DNA from: Dermanyssus gallinae
Lineage: Eukaryota > Arthropoda > Arachnida > Mesostigmata > Dermanyssidae
DNA: 64,000 bases
Reading direction: 5' to 3'
Assembly (NCBI GenBank): GCA_003439945.1
Contig: QVRM01002767.1
Location: 1-64,000, forward strand
Shown: piece after piece, positions 44,632 to 55,461 of the stretch
Layout: each line of letters begins with the position of its first letter
How positions within the stretch are numbered: the first letter of the stretch is position 1
The notes under the pieces: generated by a model
The model's input: only the letters and a program-made list of their open reading frames with translations
The model's database searches: none
Told to the model about the DNA's origin: nothing
Translations under genes and position numbers: made by a program

Positions 44632-45905
44632 TTATGCATAAAGGGTCTCCCAGAATTATTTCAGAAGCAATAAAAAAAAATTGTAGAGCTCGTTAAAGTA
44701 AATATTTTTTCCGATGGAACATGGTCTCTCAGAAAATTTGTTTCGAAGTGAGAGTGATATACCTAAAATTCGTGACACGTGTGTTGTTGCCTGACATAGG
44801 AGCCCAAAATATGCAATTACCAGACCTCCTATACAGAAACCAAGCATACCGTCGTGTTCGTGAGAAAATTCTGCTTCCTCCAAAGAACATATAACACCAG
44901 AAAATGCGACATAGTCGTTTAGAACAGATTTTGCAAATATGAAGTTATTTTATCAGCTTTCACACAAAATGCCTTAACATAATTACCTTACGACCAATCA
45001 CAGCTACCAAAACTAGCACATCCGGACAAACGCACAGTTCATGGCGATCATTTTGGTACTAGATCTGTGATTACGAAATAATTAAGATTTTCCTGTGGGC
45101 ATGTCGAGATTGAATGCATGCATAAATGATTTTGTCCCAGAAGGATTTGAAAAGCGATAAAGGAAAGTGTAGAGCTCGTTAAAGCAAAAATGTTTTCCAA
45201 TGGAACATGGTCTCTAAGAAGTCTTGTTTCGGAGTGAGAGTGATATTACTAAAATCCGTGATACAGGTATTGTTGCCCGACATAGGAGCACAAAATGTGC
45301 ATTGTTAGACAACCAGTCCTCCTATGAAAAACTAAGCATATCGGTGTATTTGTGAGAAAATTTACTACTTTTTCTAAAGAACATATGATAACGCCCCGAA
45401 GATGCGACACGGTTGTTTAGAAATTAATTCGCAAAAAATTAAGTTCTGTTGTTAGTTTCTACATCCAATACTTTAAAATCATAATCCTACGATCGTTCAC
45501 AGAGCTCAACAAACACATTTCATGATGAGCATTTTGGTACCAAATACATGATAGTGCGAACCGTAGTTGCGGAGTAATCGAGATTGAGTGCACGCATAAA
45601 TGATCTACTCCATCAGCATTGTCATGTATTTGATACCAAAACGATCGTCATGAAATTTTGTTTTGCCTAAATGTGTCGTAGGATTATGATTTTGAGGTAC
45701 GGGACGTGAAGACTAAACAAATAACTTTATTTTTGCGAATTGTCTTTTGTACGACCTTGTCGCATCTTCTGGCTGGCGTTACTTGTTTTTCGAGAGAAAG
45801 CTGAATTTTCTCTCTAATACGCTCTATTGGAAATTTTCTTACTTTGACGAGCTCTATATTTTCTTATAGGGCTTTCAAAATATTTCTGTTACACCGTGTA
45901 TATAT
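44632..45905. mobile_element. second palindromic element family, two left units and one inverted right arm
   Basis: Unit L1 (about 44640-45122) and unit L2 (about 45126-45600) are direct repeats. They share GTAGAGCTCGTTAAAG, CGATGGAACATGGTCTCT or CAATGGAACATGGTCTCT, GTTTCGAAGTGAGAGTGATAT or a close variant, and CATTTTGGTAC. The segment 45600-45900 is an inverted copy of L2, including the complements of CATAATCCTACGA and TAGAGCTCGT. Ends are AAGGGTCTCCCAGAATTATTT and the complement of CACGGTGTAACAGAAATATTT. The block AAATATTTTTTCC-ATGGAA resembles the other palindromic family, so the two may be distantly related. No ORF is present. Confidence 0.78.
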
Positions 45906-46528
45906 GTCTAAAGAGATTCGATACGTTAGCTCCAAAAGCGTCTTCGTAAGTAATAATTGATTAACGTGCTTATTCTAAGCTCTCTTATTTTTTGGACCCA
46001 AACAAGACTGTTATACAACGTGTGGTAATTGTATTTTCTACATAAAAGGCCATATTTACCCGCAATTGAGCTTTTTAATGGTATAAGCCAGGCGCGGAGG
46101 AATAACTTACCACAATTTACCGTTGTTAGGATACGCGAAAATATTACGCACTCGTATTCATTTTTATTGGCGACATCACTAAGGGTTACAAATATGTCTG
46201 AAGTCAAGTGGGATTGGTGATTCAACTCTGTTGGTTGAAAGCGTTGTGCAAAATATTAGCGATAAACGCTAGGAAAAGTATAAAAGTCAATGTGAAAAAG
46301 CCATTCATTGGAGCTAACTCCCAGCGGTATGGGAAAAATGGAAACACATATTCGTACTGCGAAGTGAAGAAGAAAAATTCATTTTTTTACATAATTGAGA
46401 TTACCAATTATTCATCAATAATTGGTAGTCTGACGGCTCGGATTGCAATATGCTGTATATACACGTTATATCATCCAATAATGCAACTTCGATGCAATAA
46501 CGTGGTGACGATTTATTTACACATTAAT
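45906..46528. other. unassigned DNA
   Basis: The 124-codon frame 46208-46582 has no recognised domain. Confidence 0.4.
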
Positions 46529-46529
46529 G

Positions 46530-47140
46530 TAAGAACGCCCTATGTGACAATTTTGGAAATATTTGCACACACGTCACGTTGATGTTGTAACATTTGTCTC
46601 TTATACGCATGCATATAATGGCAATAGCCGTTGTAGGTTCCGTAACATTCTCTGTGCCTATTTCTTTGCGCCACCCTTTTATATCGACCAGATATGATGA
46701 CGGGGTCGTCTGTGTAGTGGCGACATAGGGACAACTCCATGTAACGTTCTTCTCAAACATTTCTGTATGATTTCAAGACGAGTATGCGCATGGGATTCTG
46801 TCTAGTGCAAGGTCTTATACTGGAGTTCGTTCTCGGGTGAATGTGTGCAAGTTTTTTTGGCGCGCTCGTTGCCAACCCCAGCACTCGTTTAATAAAACCT
46901 GACTGAATGATGTCTTCGTATTTAAAATTTGCCAACTTAAAAGTGGATGCTGTCAAATCAAGGCAATATGCAAAAATGGAAACCACTTTGATTTTTAAAA
47001 TATGCATGGCTTCAATTATGATCAGCGATGACGCCAGAAAATCGAACTCGGTCAGTCGCAGGGCTCGAAGGGAATCCGATTCCTCAGAGACGCGACCAAG
47101 CTGTGTCCCAGTGTGCACTCTGCACATGTCCAGCATTCAC
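46530..47140 (-). pseudogene. LINE RT thumb/C-terminal remnant
   Basis: The frame 46753-47136 reads 'AMHILKIKVVSIFAYCLDL' and 'IIQSGFIKRVLGLATSAPKK'. These are the LFxxKVxPIxxYGxxL and xxFLKRVLGLxxxxxxR blocks found after motif C in several LINE clades, including the one at 49-56 kb. The frame 46540-46740 further along may represent the His/Cys-rich tail ('YGTYNGYCHYMHAYKRQ'). The catalytic core is absent. Confidence 0.58.
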
Positions 47141-49080
47141 TGCACACACATTCATTGATGCAATTATTATTAAAAAAGTGGAAGCCAAACCTCACAAAAC
47201 AAAATGTTTGATGCGAGTCGATTAAAACACGACTGCACTCTGCTCAATCAAATAATAAATAAATAAAACTTTTCATAAGAAATAACAATATTTTTGAAAA
47301 ATAATTTAGTACGCAAGAAGCTTGAATTCGCCGCAAACATCTGCCATTTTAATATTGTCCATACTATAATATCTGATATAATAAATCTAATTGAAACCGA
47401 AAAAAAATGGTTTAGTGCTAAGTCCATTGCCTTACATTCGGGAAATCGTGTATTAAGAAAATGAACCAGTCACTTTTAAACTGGTTTTCTTGGTTTCCAA
47501 TTTAGACAAGGTGAATACCGGAGTGGATTATAATTGATCTTGATCGGTGTCTCAATAAAAAAAGATGGTACAATACTATCTAACCCCCGTTATACCTTAT
47601 GTTTAAAACTCAGATTCTAAAGCTAGTACAGTATTCTCCTTATTTAATAATTAAATTAATATTTATATTTATTTCGTGCTAACACATATTTATTAATCTA
47701 ATAACTAGAAACCAATATGACTCACGTCGGTCTAAACTCAAATCATGTAATGATTTAATAGAGGAACAGTCTCATGCTATTTCTAGTTGTTCTGTCCTGG
47801 CTCCGCCTGGCTTTTATTTTCGCCTGTACAAAGCACTTGTTGTCCCTAAACGAGTTTACTGCTCTCCGGATTGCAAGCCTCCAATAACTAAATAAATACA
47901 TAAAGCTATTTTACGGGTTACAATCTATGTTCGTTAGGCGCCTATAGTAGTGTGAACTAGCTATACACATTCGATACACACTGCCTGATTGCAGCATCTT
48001 ATTTAAACGAAACTATTGTCTTCGCATAAGTCTTGCTGACGGATTCGACCACTGTATCACACACACATCTGCGTAATAAAGGTAACATTGTGTTATGTTA
48101 AAGTGCGAATGAGCGCATACATCTTCGCGTCATCGGCAAAGATAGCTTGTAGTTGAAGCATCTTTACGCATGCGATAGTTTTTAAAACATACTTAATTTT
48201 TTTACTTAAATGTTTTTGGGACCATCGAAAATTGGAGTTTAGAGGCTGACAGAATGATTTTACAATTAATTTGAAATTAAATTAGGCTATGTTGTGAGAT
48301 GTATAACTTAACGTCGAGTTCAGTTTCTAAGGTGTCTGAGTGAGTTTTTAGAAGAACGTAGACATAATTGAGTACACTTACAGTTATACGATGAGCAACT
48401 GGAGGAATCTGATATGACACTAGAGGGTCTAAAGCACTTGATGTGATTGATGTTGAGGCAGCTTGCAAGCACATGCAGCTCAATAATAAAATGTGCACAT
48501 AAATCGTAAGCGGAGCATACATGTCACTGACTGATCTGCATCCTTAAACAAACGTGGTTTACTAGAAGCCACCATCTGATGCTCAAATTAAAACTAGGCT
48601 TACAGGATGCGCCTGTAACAAGCGTCGGGTCTTCTCATCCTTACGAAAACAAGCATTCACGACCTTAGTTGAAATGTATGCGTACAATTACGTGTGGTTC
48701 CAGTGTTTTTTTTCTTTTTTTCGTATAGATGACCACGCATGTTTCTCTAATTGTAAAATGCACCCTAGGCGAGTTGAGCAGTTGGCTTGTCTGTAAGACT
48801 ACAAATGTTGATTTCAGGTATGGTGAAACTTTTGTAATTTAACGTGTTAAAATGTACCAGCCATTCGTCATTAGTTATGATTGGATTTGGTTGCTTGCAT
48901 TTGTAAAATAAGCTCGGTTTGTGAACACTTTGTTAGATTTTTTGTACGTATGTCATCCCCCGTTTTCCCATCAGAACTGCAAATAAGCTTCTTTCCCTCT
49001 CCACTGTTGCTTAAACCACGGGGGTTTGCGGGTATGCTTTGCAGTTTTGCATTACAGCCAAAACTTGTACAGCACAGCTT
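47141..49080. other. unassigned AT-rich DNA
   Basis: No coding or repeat structure was recognised. The 81-codon frame 48277-48522 starts with a hydrophobic stretch but has no other support. Confidence 0.5.
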
Positions 49081-49111
49081 AATGCTATTTCAAACCGTGG
49101 CAAACGTGGCA

Positions 49112-49426
49112 GCTCGCAACATGGCCACTTTTTTGGGGGAACACTTTCTCAAGAAGACGCCACCACAGGCTGTGAAGGGCGCACCGAAGAAGGACAAAAA
49201 GGGAGAGAAGTCCGGCAAGGTGGACACGGCCTCCCAAGTCCCTCCGGAACTTCCGCGACTGTGTCACTTCATGGCCCAGGCGCTGAAAGAGTTCGAGGAG
49301 ATCAAGGCGCAGCACCAACGCCAACCCGCGGGAGACAAGAGCCTCGGCGGGCGCCAGAAACAGGGCTTCAATGTCAGAGGGAGAACGGGACGTCGCTTCG
49401 GGAGCGGCCCCCGTCGCCCCCACTAA
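49112..49426 (+). pseudogene. LINE ORF1 C-terminal part
   Basis: The frame ending at TAA 49424-49426 has a basic segment ('KGAPKKDKKGEKSGK'), a Pro/Leu helix-like part ('PPELPRLCHFMAQALKEFEE') and an Arg/Gly-rich tail. It lies directly upstream of the endonuclease, in a different frame that overlaps it. No zinc finger is seen, so the N-terminus is probably lost. Assignment as ORF1 rests on position and composition. Confidence 0.5.
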
Positions 49427-51435
49427 ACTGTTGTCAGTGGAATTGCGAGGGTTTCGCTTCAGTGATGAGCTGCATTCCCGCAGCTGATCTGGCTGCGTTC
49501 GACTTGATCCTTCTTACTGAAACTTTCGCCACGAAACGTTTCGATGTTGAAGGTTTCTATGCTCATCACTGTCTCGCAGCGAATCCCTCCCGTGGTCGGC
49601 CAATAGGAGGAGTTTCACTCCTGTTCGGCCCCAGACTTAGTAAGTCAGAAATTCTACTAGCAAAAGACAACACTTTGGTACTTTCCACTCCCGACTTCGC
49701 CTTCGTGGGAATGTACAGCAGTGGTGGCGGCGAGACCACGCTGGATCTGCTGGACAAGATCAGCCGAGGGTTAGCCTGCGTTTCCGACGACCGCCCGATG
49801 CTCCTCGCCGGCGACCTCAACTGCAGGCTTGACGAGCCTTTACTCTCTTCTCGTACGGAGGCAGTGTTGGCGGCACTCCAAGAGTATGGGCTCTGGATTT
49901 GCTCAGACCGGTCCCTTCCCACCTACTACTCCGACTCCCGAGGCATCTAAGATAATCCACGGCGACCAGGCAGCTCCACCATTGATATCTTCGCATTCAG
50001 GGGTGCCAGCTCTGATATCGTCTTCAGAGGTTGGCCAACGGGCTCGGCTATGATGGGACTCAGGAAACACATCCCCGTCGCAGTCGCTCTGGCTGTCAAT
50101 CCCGACGCTCTGGGCGCTAGGAGACAGTGCGTGTCTAAGGCCATCAACATCGGGCTACTCCGGGAAAAACTTTTGCGGTTCGATCCTGCAGTTCTGGTGG
50201 ACCTCGATGTGGACGCCCTCTCCGCCGTTCTTACCAGCCTAATCATCGATGAAGCTCTTCCCCATGGAGTCTGTTCGCGCAAATCACCGCCCTGGTTTGA
50301 CAGATACTGCTATCAAGCAAGGCATTACCTAATACAGCTTCTGATGGCGTCTAGAGCATGCAACGTGATGAAGAACGCCTACAGCGCGTTCCGGCGAGAC
50401 TACCGTCTCCTGCTGCAGATAAAGAAGGTGGCCTTCGCCGAACTACAGGAGCAACGACTGGTCCTACAGGCACAGGAGACTCCGTATTCCTACCTGAAGG
50501 GGCCGTTCAAGTTCACGAGCTGTCCCATCGCGCCCGTGAAACTTCAATCCTACTTCGAGCGTATGTTCACAAGTGCTTCTACCATCCCGGTCTTCATCCC
50601 CGCTACAACGCTTCCCGCAACCGCCTGGGAATAAGAGTTTGCGCGGTCTCCTGAGTCATCGTTCTCTGAGGACGAGGTCTCCAGCGCCATTCAGCATCTC
50701 AAGAACAACAAGGCGTTTGGCGCTGACCGCGTGAGAAACGAGCACCTAAAGGTGGCCACCTCGCTGATCCCCCTCTGGACAACCCTCGTCAACAAATGCC
50801 TATCCCAAGGACGCATTCCTAAGACATGGAGAGAGTGCATTTTGAAGGTGATCCCCAAGGGTAAAGGCGACCTTCTTCTTGAGTCATCATGGTGAGAGAT
50901 AGCAAAGAAAAGCTGTGTGTACAAGCTGTTGTCGTCTCTGCTGTACAGGCGACTGTCCTCGTACCTGGAAGTCAGAGGGGCGCTCCCACAAGAACAACAC
51001 GGCTTCAGGCGGCACAAGTCAACATCCACAGCATGCGGCGAACTTCTGGATGAGATAACTTCATCGTTGGAGAAAAAGCGGCGGCCACTGCACGCCGTCT
51101 TCGTGGACCTAAAGTCCGCGTTCGACGTGGCACCTAGGGACACCGTGTTGGAGAAACTCGCCCGCTTAAGCATCGGCCGACCACTGCTCACTCTCCTGGC
51201 ATCGATTCTCCAACCCAACTCTATTGCTCTGGATGATGGAGTCTGTGAGCATCCGCCATTCCTCCAGACCACGGGGTACCCCCAGGAGGATAACCTGAGT
51301 CCCCTGCTCTTTGCTGTTCTCCTAAGCGACCTGCCTGCCCTTGTCAAGGAGCTGTCTCCCATTGTGGGCATTCTTCTATATGCAGACGACATCGTCATGT
51401 TTAGTCGCATCAGGCGGGACCTCCAGGCTTCCATT
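49427..51435 (+). pseudogene. LINE ORF2: AP-endonuclease and RT up to motif C
   Basis: Endonuclease: 'CCQWNCEGFASV' (49433-49468), 'DLILLTETF', 'GRPIGGVSLLFGP' and 'MLLAGDLNCRLDEP' (near 49800). A shift at about 49945 is followed by 'STIDIFAFRGASS' and 'MMGLRKHIPVAVAL' (near 50055), with KH where APE-type nucleases usually have DH. RT: 'LKNNKAFGADRVRNEHLK' (50700-50750), 'EQHGFRRHKST' (50990), motif A 'HAVFVDLKSAFDVAPRD' (51095-51140), motif B 'TGYPQEDNLSPLLFAVLL' (51280-51330) and motif C 'VGILLYADDIVMFSR' (51365-51410). There are stops near 50634 and 50895. The break at 51435 falls inside 'DLQASI / KVLEKY'. Confidence 0.87.
51429..51435 (+). repeat. 7-bp target-site duplication, left copy
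   Basis: TTCCATT, repeated at 55455-55461. Removing the insertion and one copy restores the host LINE's reading frame across the junction. Confidence 0.9.
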
Positions 51436-51448
51436 CATCATCATCTTA

Positions 51449-51454
51449 TTTATT
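51449..51454 (-). promoter_or_regulatory. candidate polyadenylation signal of the nested LINE
   Basis: AATAAA on the minus strand, about 13 nt before the (GAT)n-type 3' terminus. Confidence 0.55.
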
Positions 51455-51505
51455 TCACTCATATTGAGTATGCATATAACATAGATAATTATATAGATTA
51501 TACAA

Positions 51506-54357
51506 TTATATAGTCAGCTGCTCGCGGCATGTTATTCGAGAGAGGCAGTGCAGCGATCTCTTCGCAAGGGCCAGGCAGGCAGACGCATGAAACTTCGTAC
51601 ACGCCTGAGAGCACAGTCGACAGATGCACTCCGTGTACTCCTCGTGGAAGCTCGTATTCGAACAGACCAGGTGATGATAGCCATAAACTATATATCTGGT
51701 ATAGACATGGCGATTGTCACATGCAAGACCAGACCAGAGGTGAGAGGCACTAAAAATATCCAGGTCTCCAACCTCTCGTCGGGCTTGTTCAACTTTATTT
51801 TCCCATTCTGAGATAAAGCTCTCGAATGGTACTGTACGCGGCGTCTTCAATCTCAATCGAATTATCCCAACAACCGGTGCACAGCCAGACATAAGGTACA
51901 CAAAGCGGCTCCTTGCCCGCATTGACAGGCAAAGTACCCGCTTCATGTACATTGTGAAACACCTTTCAAGCAAACCAAAGTTTGCCCGGGTGAGGTGTTC
52001 CCATATTCTGTCAAGACCATACATCAGCGTTGGAACAATCTTGAGGTAGAAAAGTGCCACTGCCGTCGGGACCGACAGTCGCCGGACGTCGCCTACCTCT
52101 CCATAAAGAGAGATTACTCGTAGAGCTGTGCGCACTGTTTTGACGATGTGAGCAGTGAAGGTCGTCCCAGTATAATGAAGCCGAAGCCCCAGATACCGGA
52201 AAGAGTTGACGAATTCTAAGGATTGGCCGCCGCAACGTATAACGTCTTTAGCAGCCAATCGACCTCCTCTTCTGAATTTCATAGCTTTGGTATTCATGGC
52301 GTTTATCTCGAGCCCCCTTGAGACAAGGAACACCTCCGCCAGAGAAGTGATGCGCTTGATGGCACCCAGGTCGTGATGGGCGACCACTATGTCATCTGCG
52401 TACATCACAACTGTGGCCTTCTGGAACTCCCGTCGAATATGATCGACAAAATCGGCAAGCAGTAGAGTGAAGGAGACGCAGCTCAATGGATCGCCTTGCG
52501 GGGTTCCCACATTTTGCCTTACCTGCAACACTTCCTGCTCACCTTGCACCAGTAAGGTGTCCTCATCAAAGAAGCTCGAAATTACGCTCAGAAGAGAGCC
52601 ACCAACCCCTGCGTATCGGAATGACTTCACCAGGAGATCTCGAGGTGCTTTGTCGAAGGCTTTGACGCAGTCTATAAAGACTGCATACAAATGACCTCCG
52701 GGTTTTGCCACAGCTCGCTCTATCTCTGACTGAAGCACATGGATTGCATCACGCGTTCCTCGACCTCTTCGAAAGCCGAATTGCTCCGGTGGAAGGGTCT
52801 GGTCGACAATGTACTCGATCCGTTTTATAACCAATTTACAGAAGATCTTCTTCAGCGTCCTTTCAGACGCTATACCGCGGTATAAGTTTGGGTCTCGTCT
52901 GTCATCGCCATGCTTGCCCTTAAATAAAAGAGAAAGCCTGGATATATACCAGACTCGTGGCATTTGTCCCGTCTTCATGATCTCGTTGAAGAAATCACAA
53001 AGATGGTTTGCCAAGAGTGGCTCAGACTGCACCCAGTGTTCATAGTACACCTGGTCTGGTCCCGCACTCTTTCCTCTCGGAAGAGAGTGCAGAACCTGAC
53101 TTACTTCTTCTACCTCAAAGGGCAGATTCATAGTCTCCTGCTCCAATGTTAGCGGGTGCTCAATCATTGGAGCCAGGCGTACCGTCTCGCAGTTATATAG
53201 AAGACCGGTCAGGTGACTCGTTACCTGTTCGTCGCTGAGCAGGTGGTTCGCCCCCCTACGAGGTCGTACAACGTAGGCTGAGGGCTTGCGTTCTGCTCTT
53301 TCAAGCAGTCGAATTTCCTCCCGCCTAGCGTATTCACGCTTGTGCTCAAGGCATAGCTTTATATAAGCTTTTCTACTGTTGAAGTAGTCAAGCCTGCGTC
53401 TGGCTAGCAGCTGCGGTGGTGCCTCTACCCTCGCTTGGCGCAAGAGCTCGAGCACCCCACGGTGGGCGAGATAGCAAGCTTGAGAAAACCACTGTGTGAT
53501 TTCCTCTGCCCCGGTCTCTTCCACTTGACTGCACTTCTCATGGTTCTCTCTAGCAGTTCACAGCAAGTATCCACATCACAGCCCACCTTGAGGCTATCAA
53601 CCTCTAAAAGTGAAAGGTCAACACGCCTCGTGGCAACCAGGTGTGGATCCCCTCGCTGTCTGAACCAAATATCTGGAATATTCGCGACTGCTGACACCGG
53701 TAGGTGCTTCCTTGCAGCCACCTCGAGAACATCGAAGCTTTTTACTTCGCCATCGACAAGGTTGTGAAACAGTAGGTCAATGGTGCTGCTTCCGTTATGA
53801 CTTATATACGTGTGGTCTTCACGTGCATTTGCACATCTCAGACCAAAGTATTCCATCAACTGGAGCAGCACCTCTCCTTTATCGTTAGTAGCCCCACCAT
53901 TAATTCGGGCATTGAAGTCGCCACCGACGATGGTTGGCATAGACAGGTCGAAACCTGATATACCAGAACTCACCGTGTCAGCGACCTCTGCCGAGTCAAG
54001 TTGTGGGGGGAGGTAGAAGACGGCTATGTTCACCCTCATAGACGAGAGGCTTACACAGAAATCGTTCTTCCTCACACATTGCGCCGGCGGTAAACATTTA
54101 TGTAGGTAGATTGATAATCCACCCACTGGTCTACCACGACAGCCTTCAGCAGGTAGAACTGCCAGCTGGTGGAACCCTCGCATATTATTGATATGCAGTT
54201 CCTCCCGCTGGTAGGTCTCCGTAAGGAGTGCAATGTCCACCGACGTAAACATGTCAACTGGCGCTAGGTCTATTGCTCCTCTTAGTCCCTCACAGTTCCG
54301 GAGAAGTAGCCGTAGAGACCTAGTAGTCTCCACGTTAGCATCTCTAGGTCTGTGCAG
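51506..54357 (-). pseudogene. LINE ORF2: AP-endonuclease, RT, C-terminal His/Cys domain; one frameshift
   Basis: Endonuclease (54333-53530): 'RLLLRNCEGLRG', 'VDIALLTETYQ', 'RGRPVGGLSIYLH', 'TIVGGDFNARING', 'YISHNGSSTIDLLF' and 'VAARKHLPVSAV' (KH instead of DH). A one-base shift lies near 53520, within an overlap of 53425-53524. The frame 51506-53524 (672 aa) then carries 'GKSAGPDQVYYEHW', 'EQFGFRRGRGTRDAI', motif A 'YAVFIDCVKAFDKAPRD', motif B 'GTPQGDPLSCVSF', motif C 'VVMYADDIVVAHHD', 'KFRRGGRLAAKDVI', 'FRYLGLRLHYTGTTF', 'MYMKRVLCLS' and a tail with 'RHVYTRYIVYGYHHLVC' and CSQACTKFHASAC. There is no in-frame ATG between the ORF1 stop and the NCEG motif. Apart from the shift and the TGA, it looks recently functional. 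Confidence 0.92.
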
Positions 54358-54360
54358 TCA
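54358..54360 (-). promoter_or_regulatory. candidate leaky stop (TGA-C) between in-frame ORF1 and ORF2
   Basis: Minus strand CGC AAG TGA CTG CAC: the ORF1 stop is in the same frame as ORF2. Eight sense codons follow it before the GTG at 54333, and no ATG precedes the endonuclease motif. A C at the +4 position is a known property of readthrough-prone TGA stops. Whether readthrough happens is inference. Confidence 0.5.
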
Positions 54361-55434
54361 CTTGCGAAGAGCCGGACCGCCAGACGCGATAAAGCTTTCC
54401 ATGACCATTTTCTCGTAGGGAGCACCACCAGCCCAACGACGAAATAGGATACCTTTAGGCCAGAATTCACTCTTGCTGCACTTTGCGTACTCGCCGTCAC
54501 CCAGCACTACACAGAACACGGCATCATTCCCCTGCGTCCGCATTTTAAATACTGCCTTTACAGAAATGCTCCTGTTAACGAGCCATGTGTGTAGGTTGAC
54601 AGCTGACGTTTTCGCCGCCAGCCGTGCTACTCTCAGCGCGCTGAACCTGCCTGGCCCAGCATACACTTCAAGATCTCCTACTCCATCAGCTGCACTGCCT
54701 TTCTGCATACGATGCTTTGTTTTGCCGCTCCTCCTCCGTTGGACGGTGACAAATCCATCGTTGTCTTCCTCGTCTTTTCTTTTCTCTGCCGCTGTCTCCG
54801 TTGGCGACGTTGCGGCCGCTGCCGTTTCCCTTGCCGTTGGTGTGTTGTCATCCATCGGCTCATTTGCTTCGAGGGTAGTGGCGGTGTTGTTGTTGCCGCC
54901 GCCGCTACTGCTACCGCTGCTGTTAAGACCAGCTGCTGTAGCACTGCGCTTGGCACCGTAGAGACTGCTCTTGCCGTTCTCTCCGGTGGCGCTGTCGTAG
55001 ATCGGCTTTGTTGACACAAGCAGATCTCCGCCTTCCGTCAACCGTGACTTCTTGTTGTTCCGCGCTTTCCGTGTTCCGTTCATTTTCTTCACGCTAACCT
55101 TTTCGTTTAGCGTGGAGTTTAAACACCCCTCGATGGTCTCGGGGTGCGCAAGTTGCTTCAGAGAAGTCGCTTCATTGCCGGCGACTCTTCGCTGGAGCTC
55201 CGAGTGTGATGCCCACAGCTTCACTAAATTCCACTGTAGCACACACAAACGTTCCTTCATCAGGACGAAGTTGGGTTCCTCTGATTCACAGGAGCCGCAC
55301 GACACAAACTGTACGTCCTCGGGGGGCACGGGGACTAGGCACCCCCCGTGAAACACAGTAGAACAGCCATGGTTACAAATAACCAGTTGTTCTCCCGTTT
55401 TAAACGGGAGCGAACACTTTGCACATTCAAACAT
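54358..55434 (-). CDS. LINE ORF1 protein with PHD-type zinc finger (intact, 358 aa)
   Basis: The first ATG is at 55434; six upstream in-frame codons start from TTG and reach the element edge. Residues 4-49 form a complete C4HC3 PHD-like finger with spacing C-x2-C-x12-C-x3-C-x4-H-x2-C-x13-C-x2-C (CAKC, CNHGC, H-GG-C, CGSC). Next comes a basic, low-complexity linker with Ser/Gly/Asn/Thr/Ala-rich runs ('NSSGSSSGGGNN') and a 'GFVTVQRRRSGKTKHRMQ' basic patch. The folded-looking C-terminal region has 'AKTSAVNLHTWLVNRSISVK' and 'WPKGILFRRW'. It presumably binds the element RNA. It ends in TGA, after which the ORF2 frame continues directly. Confidence 0.9.
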   Translation of the reverse strand: MFECAKCSLPFKTGEQLVICNHGCSTVFHGGCLVPVPPEDVQFVSCGSCESEEPNFVLMKERLCVLQWNLVKLWASHSELQRRVAGNEATSLKQLAHPETIEGCLNSTLNEKVSVKKMNGTRKARNNKKSRLTEGGDLLVSTKPIYDSATGENGKSSLYGAKRSATAAGLNSSGSSSGGGNNNTATTLEANEPMDDNTPTARETAAAATSPTETAAEKRKDEEDNDGFVTVQRRRSGKTKHRMQKGSAADGVGDLEVYAGPGRFSALRVARLAAKTSAVNLHTWLVNRSISVKAVFKMRTQGNDAVFCVVLGDGEYAKCSKSEFWPKGILFRRWAGGAPYEKMVMESFIASGGPALRK

Positions 55435-55454
55435 CACGGTAGCAGACGACAAGT

Positions 55455-55461
55455 TTCCATT
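55455..55461 (+). repeat. 7-bp target-site duplication, right copy
   Basis: TTCCATT, partner of 51429-51435. Confidence 0.9.

Larger units (their letters stand above)
49085..51435 (+). mobile_element. AP-endonuclease LINE, 5' part, interrupted by a nested LINE
   Basis: GC-rich coding DNA begins abruptly near 49090 and continues to 51435, where an antisense LINE interrupts the RT just after motif C. The reading resumes at 55462: before the insertion the DNA read ...CTCCAGGCTTCCATT then AAGGTACTGGAG..., in frame. The element's 5' end looks truncated within ORF1. Its 3' part is 55462-56330. Confidence 0.85.
51436..55454 (-). mobile_element. near-intact 4.0-kb AP-endonuclease LINE (two ORFs), nested antisense in another LINE
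   Basis: Precise 7-bp TSDs bound a 4019-bp insertion. The 5' leader before the ORF1 ATG is only about 20 nt, so the copy is full length with a very short leader or trimmed just upstream of ORF1. The 3' end has AATAAA (TTTATT at 51449-51454 on the plus strand) and finishes in AAGATGATGATG, a short GAT-type repeat instead of poly(A). ORF1 is open and ORF2 has one frameshift. The two-ORF organisation with a PHD finger in ORF1 recalls the CR1 group, but the clade is unresolved. It is the most recent large event in the window. Confidence 0.93.

Noticed and set aside
54473..55014. Plus-strand frames of 100-162 codons opposite ORF1
   Set aside because: Antisense shadows of the GC-rich ORF1 linker; Leu/Ala/Val-rich composition is a by-product.
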